Positions 47,675-58,200 of a stretch of 64,000 nt of DNA are shown here, piece after piece. Made by a program: the position numbers and the translations under genes. This DNA is from Treponema sp. GTDB lineage: Bacteria > Spirochaetota > Spirochaetia > Treponematales > Breznakiellaceae. Location of the stretch: positions 1-64,000 of the forward strand of contig JAITFY010000097.1 of assembly GCA_031281025.1 (NCBI GenBank), written 5' to 3'. The stretch's first letter is position 1; each line of letters begins with the position of its first letter. The notes under the pieces were generated by a model. It ran no database searches. It had not been told where the DNA came from and saw nothing but the letters and a program-made list of their open reading frames with translations.

Positions 47675-50600
47675 TTATTTTCGTTTGGCTTTTTGTTCTT
47701 TGGTTTTTACAGGTTTAACTGTTAAAACATCCAGAAAATAATCAAACCGGTAATTCGACTTTTCTTTTGCTATAGTAAGAATATCGTAAATACCTGTAAT
47801 GTGGTCAAGCTGTTCTTTAAAGGGAATTTCGGTGGCGCTTTTTACCATGAACAATAACAATGAATAAAAGAGCGCGTCTTCAAACCCTTCTTTGTTAAAC
47901 CATGCGACATCATCAAAAATGTTGATGCCTAAAATACGCCGGAAATCTTCTTCGTTGTAATTTGCATAGATAACCTGGATGGCAAACTCTGCTGCATTTC
48001 CTGTCCATTTAATTTTTGCATGAGCCGGAGTTGCAGCGCTAGCTTTGCTTGTACTGCGGCTTAAGACAGCCTTTACGATGTCCGTTATTCGCCATGCTTC
48101 CTGCTGGGAAGCGCCAAAACTGCGGTAGGTTTCCTGTAATTTGCGTCCAAAATCCCAATGGTTAAAAGCCAGGTCTACTGCATGGTTACCTGTTGCTTCC
48201 TTTCCAATAATCAAAGGCAGCAGTGAAAGTACGCCGTAACTGATAATTACCGAATAGATCAGCGGCTCTTTTAAAACACAATCTGCAAAAAACGCATGAC
48301 GCGTAACTTCAGGAGTATTCTTTAATACATCCTTAAATTTACTTAATCTGGTTAAAAATACTTCGAATTCTTTCCAAATTACTGCTTTGTCAACCGGCTT
48401 AAATGAACTGGTTTGATTCTTTGATGCAGTTGGACTACTTGCATCCAGAATGCTTGCAGTCCATTTTTCATAAGCGCCGTCTGCGCCAGCGATAAAATGA
48501 GCGGCGGTTTCTATAAATGTTTCGATGGGTTCTTTAAAAGACGTAAGCTCTGTTTGTTTTGACAATTCTGTAAACCGGTAGTAAAGTTCCCCAAGGAAAA
48601 TGTCTTTAATTGCGGCTAACGGATCGGGGACACCTCTGCCGTTTAAATCATTGTTTAACCTTGCCCAGCGCGTGTTAAAACCCGAAGTTTCCGGTACATC
48701 GTCTTCAACTTCGTGAATGTCCAGGAAAACTTGTGTTTCATAACCTTTTAAACCAACAAAAAAACCTTTTTCGCAAATTTCTTTTGATGAGCGGATGAAC
48801 CACAGGTTTGATTTTTGTTCGCGTAACAGGGTAAAGTAGTGGTTTTCGCCGTGGATAGCGAGCGCTTCGGAGAGAGTGTCTTTATATGTTGAGCCGTCTT
48901 GCTGCGGAATTGCAGGATCACTCATTCTAATCCAGCCTGATGTTTCATAGTAGGAATTATTGTAAAAAATTAACGCTTTTTCTTCGCGTCCGTTTATCCA
49001 GGCGCGGTTTGAATAGGCAAATACATTTTCGTTTACCGAATCGCTGCAAAAAAGATCAAAAATCCTAAAGTCAGCGCTGCCGGAAAAAAGTGCGCGGCGT
49101 TTTGTCAACGGGAAAATTTCGTGTTCGTGACGATCTATCAGATAGCCGTCCGGCATTTCTTCGCGGTAGGAACGGCGGTATTCCATTCCGTATTTTTCTT
49201 CGTACCCTTCGATTTGGCCATGTCCAAACATGGGCAATCCCGGCATCGTTACAAGCAGCGTACAGATACCAAAGTACTTGTCGCCCTTGCCAAATTGCAT
49301 GGCGGCAGTTTCTTCATCGGGGTTGTTCATAAAGTTGACAAATCTTTTAAGAATTTCCGGATCGAATTCCAAAGTGTTTTTAATGGTAGCGCGGTATTTA
49401 TCGTTCTCTTCGTTTTTAAGCATGTTCATAAATGCCGAGTTATAGACACGGTGCATCCCAAGTGTGCGTACAAAGTAACCTTCCATCATCCAGAAAGCTT
49501 CGGCGAGTAATAGGGAGTTTGGCGCTTCCACCGCGCAGCGATCAACTACTTCACGCCAGAACTCGTTGGGAATGCGGCGGTTAAACTCTTCGGTGGAGAT
49601 TGCGTGTTCCGCGCGGCTGGCAATGGCGCCGCCCGTTCCCGGAGCGGGGTACCAAAGCCGCTGGATATGCCGCTTTGCCATCGTCATGGCGGCATCAAAA
49701 CGTACAATCGAAAATTGCTGGCACACGCCAATTATCGTGCGAATCACTGCCTCGCGCGCTTCGGGGTTAAGAAAGTCAATCTGCGCTGTATCATTCCACG
49801 GCATCGATGTACCGTCGTTGCCGTGGTAAATGTAACGTGTCTCTCCGGTAAGGTTATCAACACGTTTAAAAACAACTGCAGCATCGCTGCGTGAAAAGTA
49901 GTGCTCCTCGATTTGAACGGTAATATCGCCGCGGCTTGAAAGGTTACCGCAGTTGTAATTGTAAGCGGGAAACGGCGGATACGAAAGCTGGAGGAATCGA
50001 TCGGGGTGTTCGATAATCCAGCGGCTGTCGAGGCCTGTGTGGTTTGGCACCATGTCAGAGCCAAGCCGGATTCCCCTTAACATACAACGTTCGCGCAGAT
50101 TGGAAAGAGCGCCCCAACCGCCCAATTCAGTTGCGATATCGTAATCGTAAAGGCTGTAAGCGGAAGCTGCCGCTTCGGGGTTGCCTGTCCACTGTTTAAT
50201 TGTTTTACTCGCCTGGCTTCGTTCCCACAGTCCGATAAGCCACAACCCGGTAAAACCGCGTCGCGCCAATTCATCAAGCTCTTCATCTGGGATTTGGTCA
50301 AGGCGGGAAATTTCCCTATTGTACTTTTGCGAAAGCTGATATAACCAAACAAGCGTGCTTTTTGCCATCAATACTGTTTTGGGCATCCAGTCCTGATCGG
50401 GGCTGAAGCGTTCATATTCATCGAGCCCTGCAAAACTCATCACTTGGGTAGGGCCTGGCCCAAAAAAACCTGGTTTGGTTTCTTCACTGATAACATCGAC
50501 GCTCATGAGCAGACGGGCTATAAACCTGGAAACAAGAAGCCCCCAGTTTTTTTGCATGTACTCAAGCTGTCCAAGAAGAGAGTTTGGAGAAGCAAGAGCG

Positions 50601-51292
50601 GGAGCGCGAAGGAAATCCCAAAGGCTCATGCCTTCGGGGCCAAAAGCCGGCAATCCCTTAAAATGCGCTTTAATTTCTTCGATTGCATCAGGATAAACTG
50701 TCTTGCCGGAAAGTTCTTTATCGTCAAATAAAAATTTGAATTGTTCAAAAGCAGGATTTAAGTTTGAAAGTGAAAGAAACAGTGTTTCTTCGATTGATAA
50801 AGCGCGGCAGCTTACGCCGTCTTCTGTATTGTTTAGATATTGCTCAACAGTTTTTTCGTTTTTGTAAACATCCCGCGGCGGAAATTGAACCGAAAAAGCA
50901 TTCAAAAGGCCGTCGGTTTTGTCTTTGCCAAGATTAGTATCTAACCTGTTAAGCGCAGTTTCAAAAATATCGTCCTGAACCTGCGCCTGATAAAGAGCGA
51001 CCACGTAATGGAGAATTTCATCGATTAACCCCATCGCGTAAAGGTCTCCAGCTTTAATAAACTTTTCGGGGTGTGCGGGGTCTTGTTTTGCGTTGAACTT
51101 TGCCGTCAATTCCCTGCACTGTTTAAGATCGATAAGAGCGACATTGCCTGACAAGGAAAAAAGACTGTCCTTTAAGCTATGCTCAAGACGGACATCACGG
51201 TTGATGTGAAATTCCATATATGCTGTGCGAATTTTAGTCTGGAGGGATTGTTGTTTTTCCAGCTTGGTCAATGTAATTGGAATTTTTATCAT
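47675..51292 (-). CDS. Large GH13-like alpha-amylase family protein
   Basis: DMVPNHTGLDSRW, IVRFDAAMTMAKR, LLLAEAFWMMEGYF; variant region IV NNPDE. Confidence 0.88.
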   Translation of the reverse strand: MIKIPITLTKLEKQQSLQTKIRTAYMEFHINRDVRLEHSLKDSLFSLSGNVALIDLKQCRELTAKFNAKQDPAHPEKFIKAGDLYAMGLIDEILHYVVALYQAQVQDDIFETALNRLDTNLGKDKTDGLLNAFSVQFPPRDVYKNEKTVEQYLNNTEDGVSCRALSIEETLFLSLSNLNPAFEQFKFLFDDKELSGKTVYPDAIEEIKAHFKGLPAFGPEGMSLWDFLRAPALASPNSLLGQLEYMQKNWGLLVSRFIARLLMSVDVISEETKPGFFGPGPTQVMSFAGLDEYERFSPDQDWMPKTVLMAKSTLVWLYQLSQKYNREISRLDQIPDEELDELARRGFTGLWLIGLWERSQASKTIKQWTGNPEAAASAYSLYDYDIATELGGWGALSNLRERCMLRGIRLGSDMVPNHTGLDSRWIIEHPDRFLQLSYPPFPAYNYNCGNLSSRGDITVQIEEHYFSRSDAAVVFKRVDNLTGETRYIYHGNDGTSMPWNDTAQIDFLNPEAREAVIRTIIGVCQQFSIVRFDAAMTMAKRHIQRLWYPAPGTGGAIASRAEHAISTEEFNRRIPNEFWREVVDRCAVEAPNSLLLAEAFWMMEGYFVRTLGMHRVYNSAFMNMLKNEENDKYRATIKNTLEFDPEILKRFVNFMNNPDEETAAMQFGKGDKYFGICTLLVTMPGLPMFGHGQIEGYEEKYGMEYRRSYREEMPDGYLIDRHEHEIFPLTKRRALFSGSADFRIFDLFCSDSVNENVFAYSNRAWINGREEKALIFYNNSYYETSGWIRMSDPAIPQQDGSTYKDTLSEALAIHGENHYFTLLREQKSNLWFIRSSKEICEKGFFVGLKGYETQVFLDIHEVEDDVPETSGFNTRWARLNNDLNGRGVPDPLAAIKDIFLGELYYRFTELSKQTELTSFKEPIETFIETAAHFIAGADGAYEKWTASILDASSPTASKNQTSSFKPVDKAVIWKEFEVFLTRLSKFKDVLKNTPEVTRHAFFADCVLKEPLIYSVIISYGVLSLLPLIIGKEATGNHAVDLAFNHWDFGRKLQETYRSFGASQQEAWRITDIVKAVLSRSTSKASAATPAHAKIKWTGNAAEFAIQVIYANYNEEDFRRILGINIFDDVAWFNKEGFEDALFYSLLLFMVKSATEIPFKEQLDHITGIYDILTIAKEKSNYRFDYFLDVLTVKPVKTKEQKAKRK

Positions 51293-51375
51293 GATATGGA
51301 CACTCCTATATTGCTAGCTTGATTATACATGGTAAAGGGGCAGTTGTCACCAGTCACTTCTTGGTACCCAGCACC

Positions 51376-51404
51376 TTGTGAAAATCATTAAAACAAACCA
51401 TAAT
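51376..51404 (+). promoter_or_regulatory. Predicted gpsA promoter TTGTGA-N17-CATAAT, 5 nt before ATG
   Basis: TTGTGA aaatcattaaaacaaac CATAAT aagat ATG; no SD. Confidence 0.6.
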
Positions 51405-51409
51405 AAGAT

Positions 51410-52474
51410 ATGGATTTTCAAATTGCAATTTTAGGAGCAGGCGCCTGGGGAACAGCAATTGCAAAAGTAATTGCCGAAAAAAAGAAAAATGTTATTATCT
51501 GGAGTTATGAAACTGATGTAAGGGATGATATTAACCAAAAAAAGGAAAATATCAGGTATTTACCCGGCGTAAAATTGCCAGAAACATTAAAAGCAACTTC
51601 GGATATAGAAGAAGCCGCCGAAGGGAAGCAATTCCTGATTTATGCAGTTCCGTCATTATTCCTTCTTGATACGTTAAAAAAAACACTTGCGGTAAATTCT
51701 ATACGGGAAGGTAAAACCACCATCGCAGTGATAACAAAAGGTTTCCTTCAAGGCGAAAACGGTCCGCGTATGATTGTAGAAACTATGGAAGATTATCTGC
51801 CAGGGTTTTTCCGGCAATCGCTTGTTTATATTTCCGGTCCCAGCCATGCGGAAGAAGTTTCTGACGGGAAAATAACCGGCCTTATTGCAGCCAGTGAAAA
51901 TGCCAAAAATGCCATTCGCTTTAGGAATTTACTAAAGAGTCCCCGCCTTTTGGTCTATTCGTCTTTGGATGTTCGTGGAGTACAGGTAGCAGCTGCGGCA
52001 AAAAACGTTATTGCCATAGCGTTTGGAATGCTGGATGCCATAAAAGATTCTGGAAAAGCCGATATGTTTGGCGATGGGACAGAATCTCTTCTGTTGGCGG
52101 CAGGGCTTAACGAAATACAGCTTCTTGGCAAAGCGTTAGGCGCAACACACGCCGAAACTTTTACTTCAATTTCCGGAATTGGCGATTTGGATGTTACCTG
52201 CCGTTCGGTACTTGGAAGAAACCGCCGCTTTGGCAGGGAAATAATCGATAAAGACATTCTGGAACCTTATAAAGATATAGAAGACCTTTTGGAGCGCATT
52301 GGAGAAATAGGTTATATGCCGGAAGGCATTGCTGCAGCAAAATATATACGGATACTTGCAGAGAAGCATAATTTAAAAATGCCTGTTTCGGTTGGTTTGT
52401 GTAAAATTTTAAACCGCGAGCTGGAGCCAATCGAATTTTGCGGAAACCTTTTATTTGATTGGGGCATTAAGTAA
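51410..52474 (+). CDS. gpsA: Glycerol-3-phosphate dehydrogenase [NAD(P)+]
   Basis: ILGAGAWGTAIAKVIAEK, ISGPSHAEEV, AAAKNVIAIAFGMLDAIK, ISGIGDLDVTCRSVLGRNRRFG. Confidence 0.96.
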   Translation: MDFQIAILGAGAWGTAIAKVIAEKKKNVIIWSYETDVRDDINQKKENIRYLPGVKLPETLKATSDIEEAAEGKQFLIYAVPSLFLLDTLKKTLAVNSIREGKTTIAVITKGFLQGENGPRMIVETMEDYLPGFFRQSLVYISGPSHAEEVSDGKITGLIAASENAKNAIRFRNLLKSPRLLVYSSLDVRGVQVAAAAKNVIAIAFGMLDAIKDSGKADMFGDGTESLLLAAGLNEIQLLGKALGATHAETFTSISGIGDLDVTCRSVLGRNRRFGREIIDKDILEPYKDIEDLLERIGEIGYMPEGIAAAKYIRILAEKHNLKMPVSVGLCKILNRELEPIEFCGNLLFDWGIK

Positions 52475-52498
52475 ATAAAACCATAAACGGAGATAAAA

Positions 52499-53854
52499 AT
52501 GTTTGAAAAATTAACCGGAAAAATTACCGATGCTTTACGTTTTGTTACCGGTAAATCTACAATCAGCGAAAAAAACATAGAAGATGCTGTTGAAGCCATA
52601 AAAATGGCTTTACTTGAAGCGGATGTTAACCTGCGTGTAGTACGCCGTTTTGTAAATTCCACAATCGAAGAAGCAAAAGGCGAAAAAGTTCTTCGTGCAG
52701 TAGACCCTGGGCAGCAGTTTATTAAAATCGTTCATGATAAACTGGTTTCATTTTTGGGTGATGACGATCCTGCAACCCGCGCCTTAAAATTGCGCGGCCC
52801 TGACGTGATCTCAAAAGTATTAATGCTCGGTTTACAAGGTTCCGGTAAAACCACAAGTTCGGCAAAACTTGCGTTGCGTCTCAAAAAAGATGGCCGCAAG
52901 GTTTTGCTGGTTGCATGTGACCTTGTGCGTCCTGCCGCAATGGAACAGCTTGCTGTTCTGGGCGAACAAATTGGTATTCCTGTTCACAGGGAAGAAGGCG
53001 CAAAAGACAGCATCAAAGTGTATCAGAATGCTCTTTCCTGGGCCAAAAAAAACATGATCGATACGATGATCATCGACACCACAGGCCGTCTGCAAATTGA
53101 CGAACCCATGATGCAGGAATTATCCCGGCTTAAAAACGCTGCCAACCCCGAAGAAATGCTTCTTGTCGCAGATGCAATGACCGGCCAATCCGCCGCAGAT
53201 ATTGCAAAAACATTTGACGAAAAAATCGGTCTTACCGGAGTAATCCTAAGCAAGTTTGACTCTGACACCAGAGGCGGCGCAGCCCTCTCGCTCAAAACCG
53301 TTACGGGTAAACCATTAAAGTTTACAGGTACAGGCGAAAAGCCGGAAGACTTTGAGCCCTTCCATCCCGAACGGATTGCCAGCCGTATACTTGGCATGGG
53401 CGATGTAGTAACCCTGGTGGAGAAAGCGCAGGAAGTAATCGATCAAAAAGAAGCGCTGGAACTTCAGAGAAAAATGGAGAAAGAAAGTTTCACTCTGGAC
53501 GACTGGCTTAACCAGATTCGCGCAATGAAAAAAATGGGCAGTCTTCAAAAAATGCTGGAAATGATTCCCGGAATGCAGGGACAAATAAACGAAGACGACA
53601 TAAACAAAGCCGAAATAAAAAAGCAGGAAGCAATTTTAAGTTCGATGACATTTAAAGAACGGGACAACCATCTGATTATCGGGCCGCCACGCAGAAGCCG
53701 CATCGCCCGCGGCTCCGGCACATCCGTTGCAGAAGTTGCACGTTTATTAAAAAAGTTTGAAAAAATGCGCGGCATGATGAAAAAGATGGCAAAAGGCGCT
53801 AGAGGCGGCAATATGCCCGGTGGAATGCAAATGCCGCAGGGGATGGGGTGGTAG
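52499..53854 (+). CDS. ffh: Signal recognition particle protein Ffh
   Basis: LGLQGSGKTTSSAKLA, DTTGRLQIDE, LSKFDSDTRGGAALS, Met-rich C-terminus GGNMPGGMQMPQGMGW. Confidence 0.97.
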   Translation: MFEKLTGKITDALRFVTGKSTISEKNIEDAVEAIKMALLEADVNLRVVRRFVNSTIEEAKGEKVLRAVDPGQQFIKIVHDKLVSFLGDDDPATRALKLRGPDVISKVLMLGLQGSGKTTSSAKLALRLKKDGRKVLLVACDLVRPAAMEQLAVLGEQIGIPVHREEGAKDSIKVYQNALSWAKKNMIDTMIIDTTGRLQIDEPMMQELSRLKNAANPEEMLLVADAMTGQSAADIAKTFDEKIGLTGVILSKFDSDTRGGAALSLKTVTGKPLKFTGTGEKPEDFEPFHPERIASRILGMGDVVTLVEKAQEVIDQKEALELQRKMEKESFTLDDWLNQIRAMKKMGSLQKMLEMIPGMQGQINEDDINKAEIKKQEAILSSMTFKERDNHLIIGPPRRSRIARGSGTSVAEVARLLKKFEKMRGMMKKMAKGARGGNMPGGMQMPQGMGW

Positions 53855-53857
53855 TTT

Positions 53858-55207
53858 TTGCTCATCAAAAAGGAAGATGACACCGAACAGTTTGGTTTTT
53901 TCTGGCCGGGCAAAAAGGAAGCCAAACACATTGCAGCCGCTCCTTCTGCCGGGACTCTGGTTCCTGTTCATGGCGATGGCGTTGACGAAGAAACTTCCCG
54001 GAACATCTACATCGAAGGCGACAACCTTGAAGTTTTAAAACTCCTGAATGAAACATACACCGGCAAAATAAAGATGATTTACATTGATCCGCCGTATAAT
54101 ACCGGAAACGATTATGTTTATTCCGATAAATTTGGCAAGTTCCATTTTATGTGGTGTTCGATGATGTATCCGCGTCTGTACCTTGCCCGTAAATTGTTAA
54201 ACGAAAACGGTGTTATTTTTATCAGTATTGATGATAATGAATTGGCTCACTTGCGAAAAATATGCGATGAGATCTTTGGCGAGGAAAATTTCGTAGCAAT
54301 TGTGCCAAGAATTGCAAAAAGAACATCCGATAAAGGCACTCATTTTAAACCTACAAAAGACTATCTGGTTTGTTTTGCAAAAAATCTTCCCATGCTTTCG
54401 CCTTTTGGCATTGCAAAAATTCGCGATGAGAAAAAATACGATATGATTGATAAAGACGGACGCAGGTATAAAAAAAGCGGCGCGTCATTGTATCAACCTT
54501 CGCTGGACTCGCGTCCAAATCAGCGGTACTATATTCAGGCTCCAGACGGCAGTTTGATCATTCCTCCTGGAAATGTTTTTCCTGACAAAAAGGAAGATAC
54601 CGCAAAAGTAAAACCATTATCAAATGCCGACAAAGTCTGGCGATGGTCGGCTGATACCTACTTAAAACAAAAACATCTTTTGATCTTTACAAAGGGCTCA
54701 TCTCAAAATCCGCTATTGGATGAAAACGGAAAACAATCAAAGTGGAATATATATCCTAAAGTATTTTTTGATGATGATGCAGCGGCAAAGCTCCACCCGG
54801 AAGATGTGATTTATGATTTTCCGAATTCGCAGGCCGCAAAAGAATTAAAATCATTGGGTATACCTTTTGATTTTGCAAAACCTTCTGGATTGATAAAGTA
54901 TTTAATTAGTTTAATAGATGATAAAGAAATGACAGTCCTTGACTTCTTCTGCGGATCGGCTACAACCGCTCATGCAGTTATGAAACAGAATGTACAAGAC
55001 AGCGGAAATCGCAGGTTCATCATGGTACAAATTCCGGAAATATGCAAAGAGGGCAGCGAAGCTGCCCAGTCTGGTTATAAAAATATCTGCGAAATAGGTA
55101 AAGAACGAATTCGGCGGGCGGGAAAGAAAATCAGGGAAGAAATAGGAAGTCTCGCAAAAGGGATTGATACAGGTTTTAAGGTTTTTCGTTTTGTTCCTTC
55201 TCAATAA
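53858..55207 (+). CDS. Site-specific adenine DNA methyltransferase, Type III Mod-like, apparently shortened at both ends
   Basis: IYIEGDNLEVLKLLNETYTGKIKMIYIDPPYNTGNDYVYSD; VLDFFCGSATTAHAVM; TTG start 3 nt after ffh. Confidence 0.88.
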   Translation: MLIKKEDDTEQFGFFWPGKKEAKHIAAAPSAGTLVPVHGDGVDEETSRNIYIEGDNLEVLKLLNETYTGKIKMIYIDPPYNTGNDYVYSDKFGKFHFMWCSMMYPRLYLARKLLNENGVIFISIDDNELAHLRKICDEIFGEENFVAIVPRIAKRTSDKGTHFKPTKDYLVCFAKNLPMLSPFGIAKIRDEKKYDMIDKDGRRYKKSGASLYQPSLDSRPNQRYYIQAPDGSLIIPPGNVFPDKKEDTAKVKPLSNADKVWRWSADTYLKQKHLLIFTKGSSQNPLLDENGKQSKWNIYPKVFFDDDAAAKLHPEDVIYDFPNSQAAKELKSLGIPFDFAKPSGLIKYLISLIDDKEMTVLDFFCGSATTAHAVMKQNVQDSGNRRFIMVQIPEICKEGSEAAQSGYKNICEIGKERIRRAGKKIREEIGSLAKGIDTGFKVFRFVPSQ

Positions 55208-55296
55208 TACTTTACTCTGAATGTTGTTTTATTATTATATTTACATTAGAACCTATACGGGTGCATAATCATGTACAAAATAAGGAAGAACGTATA

Positions 55297-58200
55297 ATGG
55301 AAAAAACTGCCAAAAGACAGTCAAAAGGCGTTGGAGGATTGATAAACCGGATTAATTTGAAACTCCGGACTAAACTGATTATTGTTTTTTTGGTGGTAAT
55401 GATAATTCCAATCATTATGCTCACGGTTTCTGCATTAGCGCAGCTCACAAAGCTTGGTAATGAGCTGCGAAATATTGCCGTCATTGACACCACAATTGCG
55501 TTGAATGACGGAGCCAGAGAAAGTATCGAAAGGCTGACAACCGATTTAGCCATGTCTGTTGCTAATTTTCTTCATCAACGAGATCAGGATATCCTTCTAC
55601 TTGCCAGTCTTCCGCATTCCAATGCAGTTTTGGAAGCTTTTTCCCGGAACAAAAATAGCAAACTGGTAAGGCCAGGCGAATGGGTAGTTTCGGAAGATGG
55701 CAAAACATGGGTCGAAAAAATCCCATTTGTTTTTGCCGACCAGGGCAATGTTTCTACTAACAGGGAAAATAATGATGAATTATTTGGAAGCGCTTTTCGC
55801 AGCAGGTCTCCGGAATTTTTCAGCCAATATCAGGAAAATGTACCATTATATGATGAACTTACATTTATTGATCTGAACGGAAATGAAATTTTTAAATATG
55901 TAAACCCTGATTCAACAAAAATAAATTATCCGTTGAATCCCAACAGAGTGAATGTATCCAACAGGATGAATACTTATGTCCGGGCGGAAACATATTTTGA
56001 AGAACTGCAAAAACTTCGTCCCGGTGAAATCTATGTATCAGATGTTATAGGCGCCTATGTGGGTACAAATTATATTGGAATGTACACGCCCGGCGTATTA
56101 AAAAATGTCCCCGAAACACATCCCAATCATGAGGTATTACAGGAGATTGGGAATCTGCCGCTAGAAGAGTTTATGAAGGCTGCCCGAAGACAGGCTTTCG
56201 CAGGAATGGAAAACCCTGTTGGCCAGCGCTTTGAGGGTATCGTACGCTGGGCTACGCCGGTTAGCGGCAATGGCGGCGAGATCACCGGTTACGTGACAAT
56301 GGCTTTAAATCACGACCATATCATGGAGCTGGTTGACTACATTAATCCCATGCTCGAGCGTTATACCCTGCTGCCAAGCCCGCATGACGGCAACTATGCG
56401 TTTATGTGGGATTACAAATCCCGCAGTATATGCCACCCAAGGCATCATTCCATTGTTGGTTTCAATCCAATTACCGGTGAACCGCAGGTTCCCTGGCTGG
56501 AAGGAACTCTTGCCATGGAAAGAGATATGGTGAACGGAGGTTTTCTTAGAGATGAAAACGGAAAAACCATTCCGGTAATTGTGGATGGACAGCGTATTCC
56601 AGCTCGTGATACGCCATTTTATGCATGGTACAGTGCAGGGGGCTCTGAATGGCTTGCTGCCAATCCTTCATGGGACAGGCTTTCTGCACAACCAACCGGC
56701 AGAAGCTGGGGTGATTTTTACGCAGAATTTCACCATAACAGGGAGGTTCTGCCGCAGTTTGGCGAAAGAGTATTGATAAACATGGGAGGTCTTCCTGTAC
56801 GGGATGCAGACGGCAACTTCATATTTGATTACGCGTCACGTGACAAGTCTCCTGCAAGAGCGTTAACCCGTGCCGGTTTTGTCGGGCTTGATGGGCGTTA
56901 TCTTAACAATGCGCCACAGTGTACCGGCTGGATGAACTTGACAGAAGATGGCGGTTCAGGTTCGTTTTATATTCTCTGGAGCGGCATTTACAAGCCAACC
57001 ACTGCCGGAGCCATTCATTACTATACAGGTCAATATGCGCCGGAAAACCAAAACGGCTCAAAGCGCGGATTTGCTTTTGTAACAATTGGAGCCGGCATTG
57101 AAGATTTTACTGCGCCTGCGCACTACATGGAAGAAAAGCTCACAGAAGAAATAAACTCCAGCCTGTTTCGTGACATATTTTTTCTTATTGGCATAGCTCT
57201 GACCTTGTTTGCAATGGTTGTTTTTATCGCCTTACTCTTGTCATCTTATCTTAATAACAATATCAAACTGGTGCTTGATGGTATTTCACGTTTTAGATCC
57301 GGTGAACGGCAATTTCGCCTGCATTCAGATATCAAAGACGAATTTGGCACTCTAGCCGCTTCTTTTGACGAAATGGCCGATAGTTTAGTAAGCAGCGTAA
57401 CCGGCCCGCTCTCTATCACAGATATGTCTTTTAACATCATTTATATGAATGATCATGCGTTAAAAGTGATAAATAAAACTATGGATGATGTTATAGGAAT
57501 ACCATATTACGATGCCAGCGTTTATCCCTTGGGTTCAAAATACGATCCTGTAACTGCTTTAGAGGAAGGCCGGGAAGCTGATGTATTCTTTAAGGAAGAC
57601 GCAGGACATTACTACAAAGGCGTTGCCAATTATATTTTGGATCAAAGCGGACAAAGAACCGGATGTATTATTGCATCCAATGATGTTACAGAAATAGAAG
57701 AAGCAAGAAAAAAAGCAGAACAGGCAAGTCATGCCAAAAGCAACTTTCTTGCCAACATGAGCCACGAAATCAGAACACCATTAAACGCCATTATTGGAAT
57801 GTCCTCTATTGGTGCGTCTGCTCCAAGCATTGATAAGAAGGATTATGCGATAGAGAAAATACAGGATGCTTCTAAACATTTGTTAGGTGTCATTAATGAC
57901 GTTTTGGATATGTCAAAGATAGAAGCAAAGAAATTTAACTTGTCGGTGACGGAATTTATATTCGAAAAAACAATTCAACGTGTTGTGGATGTCATCAATT
58001 TCCGCGTAGACGAAAAACAGCAGACTTTAAAAGTAGAAATTGATCCTGCCATTCCCCATTCTTTGATAGGTGACGATCAGCGTCTGGCGCAGGTTATAAC
58101 AAATATTTTAACGAATGCTGTTAAGTTTACCGATGAAGAAGGCCTTATATGCCTTGATGCCAGGTTAAAATCCGAGAAAAACGGTATATGCACAATTATC

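Noticed and set aside
49090-50731. Multiple plus-strand ORFs of 70-129 aa opposite the GH13 gene
   Set aside because: Antisense shadow ORFs with no recognisable domains, overlapping a long conserved coding sequence.
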